Assembly: GCA_003161435.1 (NCBI GenBank)
Contig: PMOS01000002.1
Span: 28,383 to 92,382 of the forward strand
DNA from: Vulcanimicrobiota bacterium
GTDB taxonomy: Bacteria > Vulcanimicrobiota > Vulcanimicrobiia > Vulcanimicrobiales > Vulcanimicrobiaceae
Length of the DNA stretch: 64,000 nt
Direction: 5' to 3'
The first letter of the stretch is position 1. Each line of letters starts with the position of its first letter. The position numbers and the translations under genes were made by a program. Of the stretch, positions 6,898-14,857 are shown piece by piece. The notes beneath the pieces are model-generated. The model did no database searches, was not told the DNA's origin, and saw nothing but the letters and a program-made list of their open reading frames with translations.

Positions 6898-9426
6898 TCA
6901 GGGGATCCCGCTGCCGCTGGTGAACGCCGACGAGGCGAAGCTTTGCGGGATGATCGAGCTGAGCGACGTCTGACCCAGACCGAAGTTCAGCGCGTGTGAC
7001 GGGAAGGCGAGGATGTCGACGGTTCCCGTGAACTGCTTGAGATCTTCGTTGTAGGCCAGCCGGACCTCGTAGCACTCGCCGATGACGTGACGGTAGTAGA
7101 TGTTCTTGCTCACGAGGCGGCCGCGAGCTTTCCAGTTGATGAAGGTCGCGAACTGCAGGTCGCTCTCGTAGCCGAACGGCGTCGAGAATTGCACGTTGGT
7201 TTGGTCGAAGCCGTTGCCGGGCCCGGGCGTGAAGTTGCCGCCGACGGTGACCGTCGAGCGCGGCGACGGGCGCGAGGTGAGCTGGTAGCCGACGGCCTGC
7301 GCCTGGCGGTTGAAGAACGTCGTCGCGGTCAGTGCCAGCGAGTAGATGTCGCGGTTGAAGATGGTCAGCACGTCGTTGGCTTGTTTCGTTCCGTCGCCGA
7401 GCACGTCGATCGACTTGAACGGTTCGGCGAGCGGGCCGTTCACGTGCGATGCGTTGTACGAGATCACGTTGATGACGTGTCCGAAGAGCGGCGTGGTGAA
7501 CGTCGCCTCCTGTCCGATCTGCGCTTTGAGATCGCCCGTACCATAAGCGTCCTGCTGCACGGTGATCTGGCCCGAGAAGTCGCTGCCGAAGAAGTGCGCC
7601 AGGCCCGGGCCGATCTGAATGCGCGCTTCTGCGCGCGACGTGCGCAGTCCGGTCGGAGGCCCGTTGGGCGCCGCTTGCGGATCGTCGTAGATGCCCAACG
7701 TGTACTGCGCGGTGATCGGAATCGCTTTGAAGCCCGGGATCAATGCGTCGTGCGGCCGGATCGCGAGCTCGGGTTCTTTCTGCACGTTGGTCGGCGTGCT
7801 GGTATCGTAGCGGTCGAAGGTCAGGTCATAGTCGTACGACCTTCCCGAGTAGTGCGTCAGCGTCTCGTAGTGCAGCGTCGTCGTACCCGGAAAGCCGACG
7901 TTCTGGCTGGTCGTGTACGAGACGGTCGTGTCGTTGGTGAAGGTGTTCGAGAACTGGCGGTGATCGCTCGCGCCGTAGTCGTCGGTCGACGCCTGCGATC
8001 CGGTCGACGAACGGTGGAAGCTGTAATTCTGCCGGTCGCCCTTTGCATCGCCGTGGTCGACGGCGGCGGTGAGGTCGTACTGCGCCGGGAGCGAGACGAG
8101 CGGACCGTAATTGTCCGTGTAGTTCAACCCGAACTGCCCGTGCAGCGAGCGCGAGAACGCCTCTTGATCTTGAATCGAAAGGTTGCTGTTGCTGCCGCCG
8201 CCGGTCTTGCTGTTCAGATGGTAGAAGTTGATGTCGGTCTGCCGTCGCCCGTCCTTTCGGCGGATCGTGCCGACGTATCCCAGGCCGAGGCCGATGCGCG
8301 TGTACTCTTCGACGCGGTAGTAGCCGTAATAATAGTCGCTCGGCGAGAACCCGATCCGCGCCTTGATGTAGAACCCCTCGGCGGAATCGTATCCGATCAG
8401 CGGCAGGAAACCCGGGTTTCGGCGCGACCCGGGCTCGTCCTGACGCAGTGAGATGATGGCGATCGGCAAGTAGAAGACCGCCAGCGCGCCGAGGAACAGG
8501 ACCGCCGAGTGCGCGACGGCCTTGTCGCCCGGATAAACGTCGAGCGTCTTGGACTCGAGGTGATAGCCGCCGCGAGGGTTTTCGCAGGTCGTAATGTTGG
8601 CGCGCTCGACGTGCGTCACGCCGTTGCGGTCTGTCACCATCGACGTGCCGGCGAAGTGGAGCCGCCCTTGCTCGACGCCTTGCGTCGACTCGCCGTGGCC
8701 GCGCAGGAGCGTCGCCTTCTGGGTCGTCGCGTCGAAGCGGATCGCGTCGGCGAACAGTCGCGTGTCGCCCGCGCGATTGATGACGAACGTGTGTCCGGTG
8801 ACGTCGATGTAGCGCTGGCCGTCGTAGTGAGCGTGGTCGCCGCCGAGCACGCCGTCCTGATAGAAGACGTTGACGTTGCCGTCGAGGTCGAACGGTTGCC
8901 CCGGCTTGTCGACGCCGGTCAGCTTGTCACCCAGGATCGCGTAGGTGTTCGGGTCGAGGATCTCGCCGGCGGCGGGCGACGGTGACGGTGACGGCGAGGT
9001 CAAGCCGATCGGTCCGGCGCTCGCGCTCGAGGCCGGGATCGGCGAGACGGCGGGCGGCGCGGTCTGCTGGTTGATCATCATCGGCCCGGGCGATCCGCTC
9101 GGACCGACCGAAGGCGAGGGGGCCGGCGGCGGCGTCACACCGGGCGACTGCGAGGCGGGCGGCGGGATGAGGATTTGCGGACCGGTCGGGGCACGCGGCG
9201 GCCCGACGTACGGCGCGAGCGTCGGCGAGGCGCTCGTCACCGGCGACGCGACCGGCTCGGGCGACTCCGTGACCTGGGCGATCGGCGTGCCGCAGCTTTG
9301 CTGCATCAGGGCGAGCGCGTGCGCGGTGTCGGCGTCGTCGTCGGCCCAGGCGAGCGAAGGAAGCGCAGATAGCGCAAACGAGAGCGCGACGGCGGTCACG
9401 CTCGCGCGCTGGACCAGGCGGCTCAT
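6898..9426 (-). CDS. lptD: LPS-assembly outer-membrane protein LptD
   Basis: 842 residues. An N-terminal signal peptide (about 1-28, ending LAWA) is followed by a Pro/Ser/Thr/Ala-rich linker (about 55-155). Next comes an OstA/LptA-like beta-jellyroll (about 155-330; e.g. DGNVNVFYQDGVLGGDHAHYDG). The rest is a long beta-barrel region with many Tyr/Gly alternating strands (YYYGYYRVEEYTRIGLG) that ends in a short Ser/Gly tail. In the family LptD inserts LPS in the outer leaflet together with LptE. No lptE is recognisable next to it. The start forms an ATGA overlap with the permease gene upstream. The low-complexity linker is unusual compared with proteobacterial LptD. Confidence 0.88.
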   Translation of the reverse strand: MSRLVQRASVTAVALSFALSALPSLAWADDDADTAHALALMQQSCGTPIAQVTESPEPVASPVTSASPTLAPYVGPPRAPTGPQILIPPPASQSPGVTPPPAPSPSVGPSGSPGPMMINQQTAPPAVSPIPASSASAGPIGLTSPSPSPSPAAGEILDPNTYAILGDKLTGVDKPGQPFDLDGNVNVFYQDGVLGGDHAHYDGQRYIDVTGHTFVINRAGDTRLFADAIRFDATTQKATLLRGHGESTQGVEQGRLHFAGTSMVTDRNGVTHVERANITTCENPRGGYHLESKTLDVYPGDKAVAHSAVLFLGALAVFYLPIAIISLRQDEPGSRRNPGFLPLIGYDSAEGFYIKARIGFSPSDYYYGYYRVEEYTRIGLGLGYVGTIRRKDGRRQTDINFYHLNSKTGGGSNSNLSIQDQEAFSRSLHGQFGLNYTDNYGPLVSLPAQYDLTAAVDHGDAKGDRQNYSFHRSSTGSQASTDDYGASDHRQFSNTFTNDTTVSYTTSQNVGFPGTTTLHYETLTHYSGRSYDYDLTFDRYDTSTPTNVQKEPELAIRPHDALIPGFKAIPITAQYTLGIYDDPQAAPNGPPTGLRTSRAEARIQIGPGLAHFFGSDFSGQITVQQDAYGTGDLKAQIGQEATFTTPLFGHVINVISYNASHVNGPLAEPFKSIDVLGDGTKQANDVLTIFNRDIYSLALTATTFFNRQAQAVGYQLTSRPSPRSTVTVGGNFTPGPGNGFDQTNVQFSTPFGYESDLQFATFINWKARGRLVSKNIYYRHVIGECYEVRLAYNEDLKQFTGTVDILAFPSHALNFGLGQTSLSSIIPQSFASSAFTSGSGIP

Positions 9427-10589
9427 CGGTCCTCTTGCCAGATCAGAAAGCCGCCGGCGGCCGCCGTGATGATGTTCGGCAACCAGGCGGCCAGGTATGG
9501 ATCGAGCGCGCCGTTCTTTCCGAACGCGCCGGCGATCGCGACCATCGCGTAGTACACGAACAGGCCGACGATCGAAAGCACGATCCCGAGCGTGCGGCCT
9601 TTCTTGCCGAAGCGCACCGCCAGCGGCACCGCCAGGATCACGGCGATGAAGGCTGCGAACGGGTACGCGTACTTCGTCCCGAGCGTCAGCTCGCGCACGG
9701 CGAGATCGGTGCCGCCCTGGCCGGTCTGCTTGCGAAACTTGATGTCGCGCGCCAATTGCGTGGTGTTCATCGTGTACGTGTCATTGAACGAGCTGCTCAG
9801 AAAGTTCTGACCGTTGTCGCCCATCGGCAGCGAGATTCGCACCTCGCTCGCCATGATCGAGACGGCGCTGACTTGACCCTCGGCGTTGATGCGCGTTTGG
9901 ACCGCGTGCTCGAGCACGATTTGCGTCCCATCGATGCGCGCTGTCTTCGCCGCAAGGATCTGCGGGAACGGCGACGTGCGACCGGGCTGGTAGATCTCGA
10001 CGTTCTGCATCGTCTTGCCGTCGGCGGAGACGGAGCCGATGTAGAACTCGTCACCGGTCGACGGATCGGCGCGGAAGATGTTCGGCTCGATCGGCAGCGT
10101 CTGCGAGCGATACAGGATCTGATAGAAGCTGCGCGTGGACAGATCGGTCGCGACCGGCGCAACGTGCTCGTTGATCAGAAACGAACCGATCGCGACCGCG
10201 GCGCCCGCGAACAGCGGTAGCCGGATGATGCGGAAGAACGACACGCCCGACGTGCGCATCGCGTTGATCTCGTTGTCCGCCGCGAGCCGGCCGAAGCCCA
10301 GCAGCGTACCGAACAGGCAAGCGAACGGGAACGCGAGCGGTGTCGCCTGTGGGACACGGAACACCAAAAAGCGCAGCACGAGGAACACCGGCGCGCCCTT
10401 GTTGACCAGATAGTCCGCCGCGAGCACGAAGATGTTCGCGAACCAGAACAGGAAGAACGCGGCTAAGGCAAAGGCGAACGGCCCGGTGACTTCCTTGAGC
10501 ACGTACGAATCGAGGATGCGCAGCCCCGGAACGCGAGGCGGCGCGGCGCGGGCGAACGTCGGTCTGCCCACGCCTGAATAGGCCGCCAC
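9423..10589 (-). CDS. LPS export ABC permease, LptF/LptG family
   Basis: 388 residues starting at GTG 10589. There is a short basic N-terminus, three membrane helices with the sequence RILDSYVLKEVTGPF typical of the family opening, then a periplasmic beta-jellyroll (about 140-270) and three C-terminal helices. This is the LptF/G layout; the periplasmic domain hands LPS to LptC. Only one such permease is in the window, so whether it is F or G, and whether the partner and the LptB ATPase lie elsewhere, cannot be told. It is coupled by overlap to lptD, and a lytic transglycosylase gene ends 4 bp upstream. Confidence 0.9.
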   Translation of the reverse strand: MAAYSGVGRPTFARAAPPRVPGLRILDSYVLKEVTGPFAFALAAFFLFWFANIFVLAADYLVNKGAPVFLVLRFLVFRVPQATPLAFPFACLFGTLLGFGRLAADNEINAMRTSGVSFFRIIRLPLFAGAAVAIGSFLINEHVAPVATDLSTRSFYQILYRSQTLPIEPNIFRADPSTGDEFYIGSVSADGKTMQNVEIYQPGRTSPFPQILAAKTARIDGTQIVLEHAVQTRINAEGQVSAVSIMASEVRISLPMGDNGQNFLSSSFNDTYTMNTTQLARDIKFRKQTGQGGTDLAVRELTLGTKYAYPFAAFIAVILAVPLAVRFGKKGRTLGIVLSIVGLFVYYAMVAIAGAFGKNGALDPYLAAWLPNIITAAAGGFLIWQEDR

Positions 10590-10593
10590 TTAC

Positions 10594-11112
10594 CTACCGC
10601 AGGCCGGCGACGACGCGATCGACGTACGCGCGCGTCTCGGCATACGGCGGGATGCCGTGCGCCGCATCGACGGCGCCGGGTCCGGCGTTGTACGCAGCGA
10701 CCGCGAGCCGAACGTTTCCTTTATAGCGCCGTAGCAAATCGCGCAGATAGCGCGTCCCTCCGTCGACGTTCTGATAGGGATCGAACGGGTTGCCGACACC
10801 GTACATTGAGGCGGTTCCGGGCATGAGCTGCATCAGTCCCTGGGCTCCGACGCGCGAGACGGCGCTCGGGTCGCCGTGCGACTCCGCGTCGATGACCGAA
10901 GCAACGAGCCGGCGGTCCACCGAGTTCGCCTGCGAGTACTGGCGCACGATCGAATCGAGTTGGGCCGGGGCGAGGGCGTGCGGACCGCCGGGCATGAAGC
11001 CGCCGCCGCTGCAGCCATTCAGACCGGCGAACACGAGGGCAAACATAAACCAGAGGCCGCGCGACGACACGTCATGTTGCGATTCGCCGCGGCGCGCACC
11101 CCGCCTTGTCAT
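10594..11112 (-). CDS. Lytic transglycosylase (SLT fold), lipoprotein
   Basis: A peptidoglycan-cleaving enzyme of about 172 residues. It has an N-terminal hydrophobic signal with lipobox LNGC and then a single goose-type SLT domain: the catalytic Glu in DAESHGDPSAVSRVGAQG, the substrate motif GLMQLMPGTA and AYNAGPGAV, all in the expected order. It ends shortly after the domain (PYAETRAYVDRV). Start ATG 11112 is chosen; a GTG three codons further upstream is possible. It sits directly upstream of the LPS permease and lptD genes on the same strand. Local opening of the wall for envelope assembly is an attractive inference. Confidence 0.9.
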   Translation of the reverse strand: MTRRGARRGESQHDVSSRGLWFMFALVFAGLNGCSGGGFMPGGPHALAPAQLDSIVRQYSQANSVDRRLVASVIDAESHGDPSAVSRVGAQGLMQLMPGTASMYGVGNPFDPYQNVDGGTRYLRDLLRRYKGNVRLAVAAYNAGPGAVDAAHGIPPYAETRAYVDRVVAGLR

Positions 11113-11153
11113 TGCCAGCACTCTATAAGAGTGATCGGCGGGGCTGCGCTGAG

Positions 11154-11987
11154 TCAGGGAGTGAGGCTAATTCCCGGCAGCGCCGCCGCGCAGAGTTTGA
11201 GGGAACCGTGGCCCGCCGCGATCACCGACCGCCAGAACGTGCACAGCTCGGCGAGTTGGGCATCGCTCGTTTGCATGCGCGCCGTACCGGTCGTCAAGCC
11301 GGCGATAACGACGTCAGCGCCGTTGAGTTGCGGCAGGGCCCCGCTGGCGCGCAGCGCCCGCAGCGCGGGCTCGGTCGAGGCGGCCGGATCCTGGCCGTAG
11401 CGGAACAAGTTGAGCGCACGGCTCTGTTGCCAGCCGTTGAAGATCGCGACGACGACGTGCTGCGAGGTGCCCCCCTCCAATCGCATGTCCCCGGCGGCGG
11501 CCTGCAGCGCGCCCATGGGGTCTGAGCCGGTCACGCCGCGTTCGAGCTGCGGCAGCCGGTCGAACGCGGCGCCCGTCTTGACCACGAAGGTGCGCAGGTC
11601 AGAGCGGTATCGCAGCGGGTTCACCGCGTTTTGGCCGGTCGGTGCGGGAACCTCGCCGGCGAAGAGCGGGAGCTCCGTCAACGAATCGGCGGTGATCGGG
11701 CGCAGGGTCATCGTCGCGCCGACGCCGGCGCAGCCGGCGACTTCGGCCGCCATCGCGCGGTAGGCCGGCCACCGGCTGGCCGGGATCGTGTCGCCGGCGG
11801 CCACGAGCAACTCGACCGACGATGCGGCGTGCAACTCCCCGCTCAGCCAGGGACTCGGGCAACTGCGCGCCGCAGCCGACGGTTCGGCGGCCGAGGCGTC
11901 GGCCAAGCCCGCGCAGCCGGCCAGCGGGGCCACGCCCGCCAAGGCGACCGCGAGTCCGAGCGGGGCGGCGAGACGAGCGACGCGCAC
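11154..11987 (-). CDS. Predicted lipoprotein, unknown function
   Basis: Start GTG 11987 is chosen: it lies 8 bp after the stop of the upstream gene and yields a signal sequence (RVARLAAPLGLAVALAG) with lipobox LAGC. The longer track ORF would add an Arg/Pro-rich antisense-looking leader. The mature protein (about 250 residues) has a pattern such as SSVELLVAAGDTIPASRW, PLRYRSDLRTFVVKTG and GADVVIAGLTTGTARM. This alternation of hydrophobic strands and helices resembles a von Willebrand-A or Rossmann-like fold. A complete MIDAS motif is not seen. It sits between a membrane coiled-coil protein and the lytic transglycosylase, probably in the same operon. Confidence 0.7.
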   Translation of the reverse strand: MRVARLAAPLGLAVALAGVAPLAGCAGLADASAAEPSAAARSCPSPWLSGELHAASSVELLVAAGDTIPASRWPAYRAMAAEVAGCAGVGATMTLRPITADSLTELPLFAGEVPAPTGQNAVNPLRYRSDLRTFVVKTGAAFDRLPQLERGVTGSDPMGALQAAAGDMRLEGGTSQHVVVAIFNGWQQSRALNLFRYGQDPAASTEPALRALRASGALPQLNGADVVIAGLTTGTARMQTSDAQLAELCTFWRSVIAAGHGSLKLCAAALPGISLTP

Positions 11988-11994
11988 GAAGCGT

Positions 11995-12822
11995 CTATCC
12001 GCTGTGGATGACGCCGTTGCCGGAGGCGGGTGCCGCCGGTTGCGGCGCGGCGGTCTGCGACGTGTCACTCGAGACGGTCGGCACCCGGACGGAGCCGAAA
12101 TCCTGGCCGGCGACGCTCGCTGCGCGTTCGACGGCGGCCAGCTCGTGCTCCGTCGACGCCAAGTGCAGCTCGTTCGTGCGCAGCGCCGCGCGCAGGCGCG
12201 AGAGCCGGTGGCGCAGCGCCAGCGAGTCGAACGACTCGCGGTGGTAGCCCGCAGTGAAGGCGATCACGATCCCGATGAACGCGAGGGTCGTCAGCGCCGC
12301 GGCTTGCACCACCGGGCCGATCGCCGAGGTCACGCCGTCGCTCGACGCCTGCGCGTAGCCCATCCGCAGCTCGAAGCCGACGGCGAGGAACGCGGTGACC
12401 GCGAGCGCGGCGAGCCCGAAACAGACCCCGTCCAGGAATGTGTGCTGCTGCGGTATGCGGTATCGCCGCGCCAGCTCACCGAGCAAGAGGCCCAGCAAGA
12501 AGCCGCCGGCGGCGAACGCGCAGGTCAAGGCGACGAGCTCGACCGCCGTGGCAAAGAAGAAGACCAGGCTCATCATCCGTGCCGGATACCATTCCAGCAC
12601 GATCGCGAGGAGCGCGAGGACCCCGATCAACTCGAGCATCCAGCCGCGGTCGTAGGCCGGGAGCGCGTCGAACCGCGTCTGCGCGGCGCGAATCTGCGCC
12701 TCGCCCGCGGCGCACCGTTGTTCGAGCTCGGCGACCCGCAACTGCGCGCGGTGCACCTTATCGAGGATGGCGGCGTGATCGTCGTTACGATACGCGCGCT
12801 GCTGATACGTGGGAGAGGCCAT
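11995..12822 (-). CDS. Membrane protein with flanking coiled coils
   Basis: About 275 residues, start ATG 12822 behind GGAGGT (an in-frame GTG at 12834 is the alternative). A helical, charged N-terminal segment (about 15-60, heptad-like LDKVHRAQLRVAELEQR) is followed by four membrane helices (about 60-190). A second coiled-coil stretch (about 205-245) and a Pro/Ala tail complete the protein. No family recognised. It is the first gene of a minus-strand run leading through the lipoprotein and transglycosylase to lptF/G and lptD, so a structural role in the envelope is plausible but unproven. Confidence 0.7.
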   Translation of the reverse strand: MASPTYQQRAYRNDDHAAILDKVHRAQLRVAELEQRCAAGEAQIRAAQTRFDALPAYDRGWMLELIGVLALLAIVLEWYPARMMSLVFFFATAVELVALTCAFAAGGFLLGLLLGELARRYRIPQQHTFLDGVCFGLAALAVTAFLAVGFELRMGYAQASSDGVTSAIGPVVQAAALTTLAFIGIVIAFTAGYHRESFDSLALRHRLSRLRAALRTNELHLASTEHELAAVERAASVAGQDFGSVRVPTVSSDTSQTAAPQPAAPASGNGVIHSG

Positions 12823-13064
12823 GTCGGTCACCACCTCCGGTGAGACGTATCACGATGTGGAAGACGATGTTTCGGCCTCGGCGCGTTCGGATTTCGACCG
12901 GGGTCAAGCAAGGGGGTCCACGTTCGATCAAGCCAGGTCCGGGACCCCGCGGCTAACGTCCTAACGCAAACAGGTTCGCGAGTACCACTGCGATCATCGC
13001 GCTACTCTTCGAACGTGTGTTCGGTTTCGTCGTTAGCGCGACGTGAATTCCTCACCCGCTTCTG

Positions 13065-13093
13065 TTGCCGTGTGGTGGTGGGTGGGATATAGT
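13065..13093 (+). promoter_or_regulatory. Sigma70-type promoter of the dcw operon
   Basis: TTGCCG (13065-13070) and TATAGT (13088-13093) are separated by exactly 17 bp. They match TTGACA at four of six and TATAAT at five of six positions. The element lies about 30 bp upstream of the mraZ start region, so the leader would be short. The upstream stretch 12823-13064 (about 240 bp between divergent genes) shows no other gene or clear structure. Confidence 0.65.
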
Positions 13094-13107
13094 GGTTGGA
13101 GATGGAG
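13073..13107 (+). promoter_or_regulatory. Candidate MraZ operator: four TGG boxes, 10 bp period
   Basis: TGG occurs at 13073, 13083, 13093 and 13103, i.e. exactly one helical turn apart, running from the promoter spacer across the -10 box. MraZ of other bacteria binds tandem TGGGN boxes spaced by 5 bp (10 bp period) upstream of its own gene and represses the operon. The position and period here fit that autoregulation, although only the box at 13083 is a full TGGGA. Confidence 0.7.
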
Positions 13108-13124
13108 CGTTGGGGAGCACGGTG

Positions 13125-13574
13125 GTGATCCCTGTGATGGATCGTCCGCTGTTCACAGGATTGGTCGAGCACAGCCTTGACGACAAGGGGCGCCTTGTCG
13201 TGCCCTCCCGTTTTCGGGCTCAACTCGGTAGCAGCTTCTTTTTGACCATCCTTCAGCCCGACGGGTGTCTGGAACTCTGCCCCGCGGTGGAGATGCTGGA
13301 CGTGCGCGGCCGGATCGAAGCTGCGACGAAGCGGGACGAAAACTTTCGCACCGTTCGACGGCATCTATTCTCGAACACCGACGAGGTCAGCTGCGACGAG
13401 CAAGGCCGCATCATGATCCCGCCGGCGTTGCGCGTGTGGGCCGACCTGCAAAAGCAGGTCGTGTCGATCGGCGCGATGTCGCGCGTCGAGGTGTGGGCGA
13501 AGGAGCGCTACGAGCGCCATCTGCTCGATCGCGGCGATCTCGGCGACTACACCTCGGAATTGGGACTCTCTTGA
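13125..13574 (+). CDS. mraZ: Transcriptional regulator MraZ
   Basis: About 149 residues with two SpoVT/AbrB-like MraZ domains: FTGLVEHSLDDKGRLVVPSRFR at the start and CDEQGRIMIPPALRVWA in the second half, each with the D-x-x-GR motif. MraZ forms a ring that binds TGGG repeats and controls the division and cell wall cluster. GTG 13125 is chosen for its 7 bp spacing to GGGGAG; ATG 13137 (MDRPLFTG) is equally compatible with family length. The ORF-track start would lie inside the promoter. First gene of the dcw operon. Confidence 0.93.
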   Translation: MIPVMDRPLFTGLVEHSLDDKGRLVVPSRFRAQLGSSFFLTILQPDGCLELCPAVEMLDVRGRIEAATKRDENFRTVRRHLFSNTDEVSCDEQGRIMIPPALRVWADLQKQVVSIGAMSRVEVWAKERYERHLLDRGDLGDYTSELGLS

Positions 13575-14447
13575 GTGGCGCACGTCGCGGTTCTCGCCCG
13601 AGAGTCGCTCGACGCGCTCGATGTGCGCGCCGGCGGGACCTACGTCGATGCGACGTTCGGGGCGGGCGGACATGCCGCGCTCATCTTGGACGCGCTCGGC
13701 ACGGCGGGCCGGCTGATCGCGTTCGACGCGGACCCCACCGCGAGCGCGCGCGCGATCGACGATCCTCGCTTCACGCTGCTGCACGCGAACTTCCGCGACT
13801 TGGCGTCGCACCTCGACGCGATCGGAGTCGCGAGCGTGGACGGCGTGCTGTTCGACTTGGGGGTCAGCTCGATGCAGCTCGATGAAGGCGAACGCGGCTT
13901 CTCGTTCCGCGCCGCCGCGCCGCTGGACATGCGGCTCGATCCGAGTTCCGGCGAGAGTGTGGCCGAGTTCCTGGCCACCCGCGACGAGCACGAGATCGCC
14001 GATGTCATCTACCGTTACGGCGAGGAGCGAGCGTCGCGTCGGATCGCGCGCGCCATCGTCGCCCTGCGCGACGCCGGCACGCCGGTTCGCGACACGCTCG
14101 ACCTGGCCGGCGTCATCGCGCGCGCGGCGCGCGCGCCCGCCCATCAGCGCATCCATCCCGCGACGCGGACGTTTCAGGCGCTCCGCATCGCCGTCAACGA
14201 CGAGCTCGGCGCGTTGCGCGACGGGCTCGACGCTGCGCTCGCCCGCACCGCACCCGGCGGCCGCGTCGCCGTCATCAGCTTCCACTCGCTCGAGGATCGC
14301 ATCGTGAAGAACACGTTTCGTGAGGACTCCCGCGTGCGCGTCCTCACGCGCAAACCGCTCGTCGCCGGCGACGACGAGGTCGCGGCGAACCCGCGCGCGC
14401 GCAGCGCGAAGCTGCGCGTCGCCGAGCGTGTCGAGGTCGCGGCGTGA
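13575..14447 (+). CDS. rsmH: 16S rRNA m4C1402 methyltransferase RsmH
   Basis: 290 residues, GTG start immediately after the mraZ stop. The SAM-binding motif DATFGAGGHA is near residue 25, followed by LFDLGVSSMQLD and the RGFSFR-APLDMR motif. The insert domain is followed by ISFHSLEDRIVKNTF near the C-terminus; all are hallmarks of RsmH (MraW). It methylates N4 of C1402 in 16S rRNA in the decoding centre. This is the standard second gene of the dcw cluster. The usual N-terminal 'HxPVLL' is here AHVAVLARE. Confidence 0.95.
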   Translation: MAHVAVLARESLDALDVRAGGTYVDATFGAGGHAALILDALGTAGRLIAFDADPTASARAIDDPRFTLLHANFRDLASHLDAIGVASVDGVLFDLGVSSMQLDEGERGFSFRAAAPLDMRLDPSSGESVAEFLATRDEHEIADVIYRYGEERASRRIARAIVALRDAGTPVRDTLDLAGVIARAARAPAHQRIHPATRTFQALRIAVNDELGALRDGLDAALARTAPGGRVAVISFHSLEDRIVKNTFREDSRVRVLTRKPLVAGDDEVAANPRARSAKLRVAERVEVAA

Positions 14448-14857
14448 TCGCGGCGCAACGCGTGGTCGCCGAGCCTCGCATCGAGCGCGCTCGCACCGCT
14501 ACCCGGCAGCGCACGCGGCGCACGCGGCGCCGGCTGCACGCACCGGTGCACGCCGTCGTCACGCTGGCGATCGTGTTGCTCGTGCCGCTGCTCGGCTATG
14601 TCACGCTGACCGCCAACCTCACCTCGCTCAACTACTCGCTTGCACGCGCCGAACGCGATCGCACCGCGCTGCTCGGCGACGCGCAGCGGCGCGACGAACA
14701 GATCGCGCGGCTCGAGTCGCCCGACCGTCTGGCGGCGGTCGCCGGAGCGTTGCAAATGCACGATCCGCATGTCTACGCCGTCGTGCGGATTCTCGAACCG
14801 AAACCGCAACCCAAACCGGCCGGGCTCGCCGTCTTCGCGTGGTTTAACGCGCGATAA
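14444..14857 (+). CDS. ftsL: FtsL-like division protein
   Basis: A 137-residue bitopic membrane protein. It has a strongly basic cytoplasmic N-terminus (about 1-35, many Arg), one membrane helix (about 38-60), a short coiled-coil stretch (about 60-95; LARAERDRTALLGDAQRRDEQIARLE) and a Pro-rich tail. It sits between rsmH and the septal PBP, the invariable place of ftsL, and overlaps rsmH by GTGA. FtsL family members are not conserved in sequence, so topology and position carry the call. In the divisome it partners FtsB and FtsQ to activate FtsWI. Confidence 0.8.
   Translation: MIAAQRVVAEPRIERARTATRQRTRRTRRRLHAPVHAVVTLAIVLLVPLLGYVTLTANLTSLNYSLARAERDRTALLGDAQRRDEQIARLESPDRLAAVAGALQMHDPHVYAVVRILEPKPQPKPAGLAVFAWFNAR

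Noticed and set aside
7087-8451. 454-residue plus-strand ORF
   Set aside because: Antisense to lptD, with Val/Arg-rich low-information sequence.
13065-13124. ORF-track start for mraZ at 13065
   Set aside because: It begins at the -35 box of the promoter and adds a Gly/Val-rich leader not found in the family.
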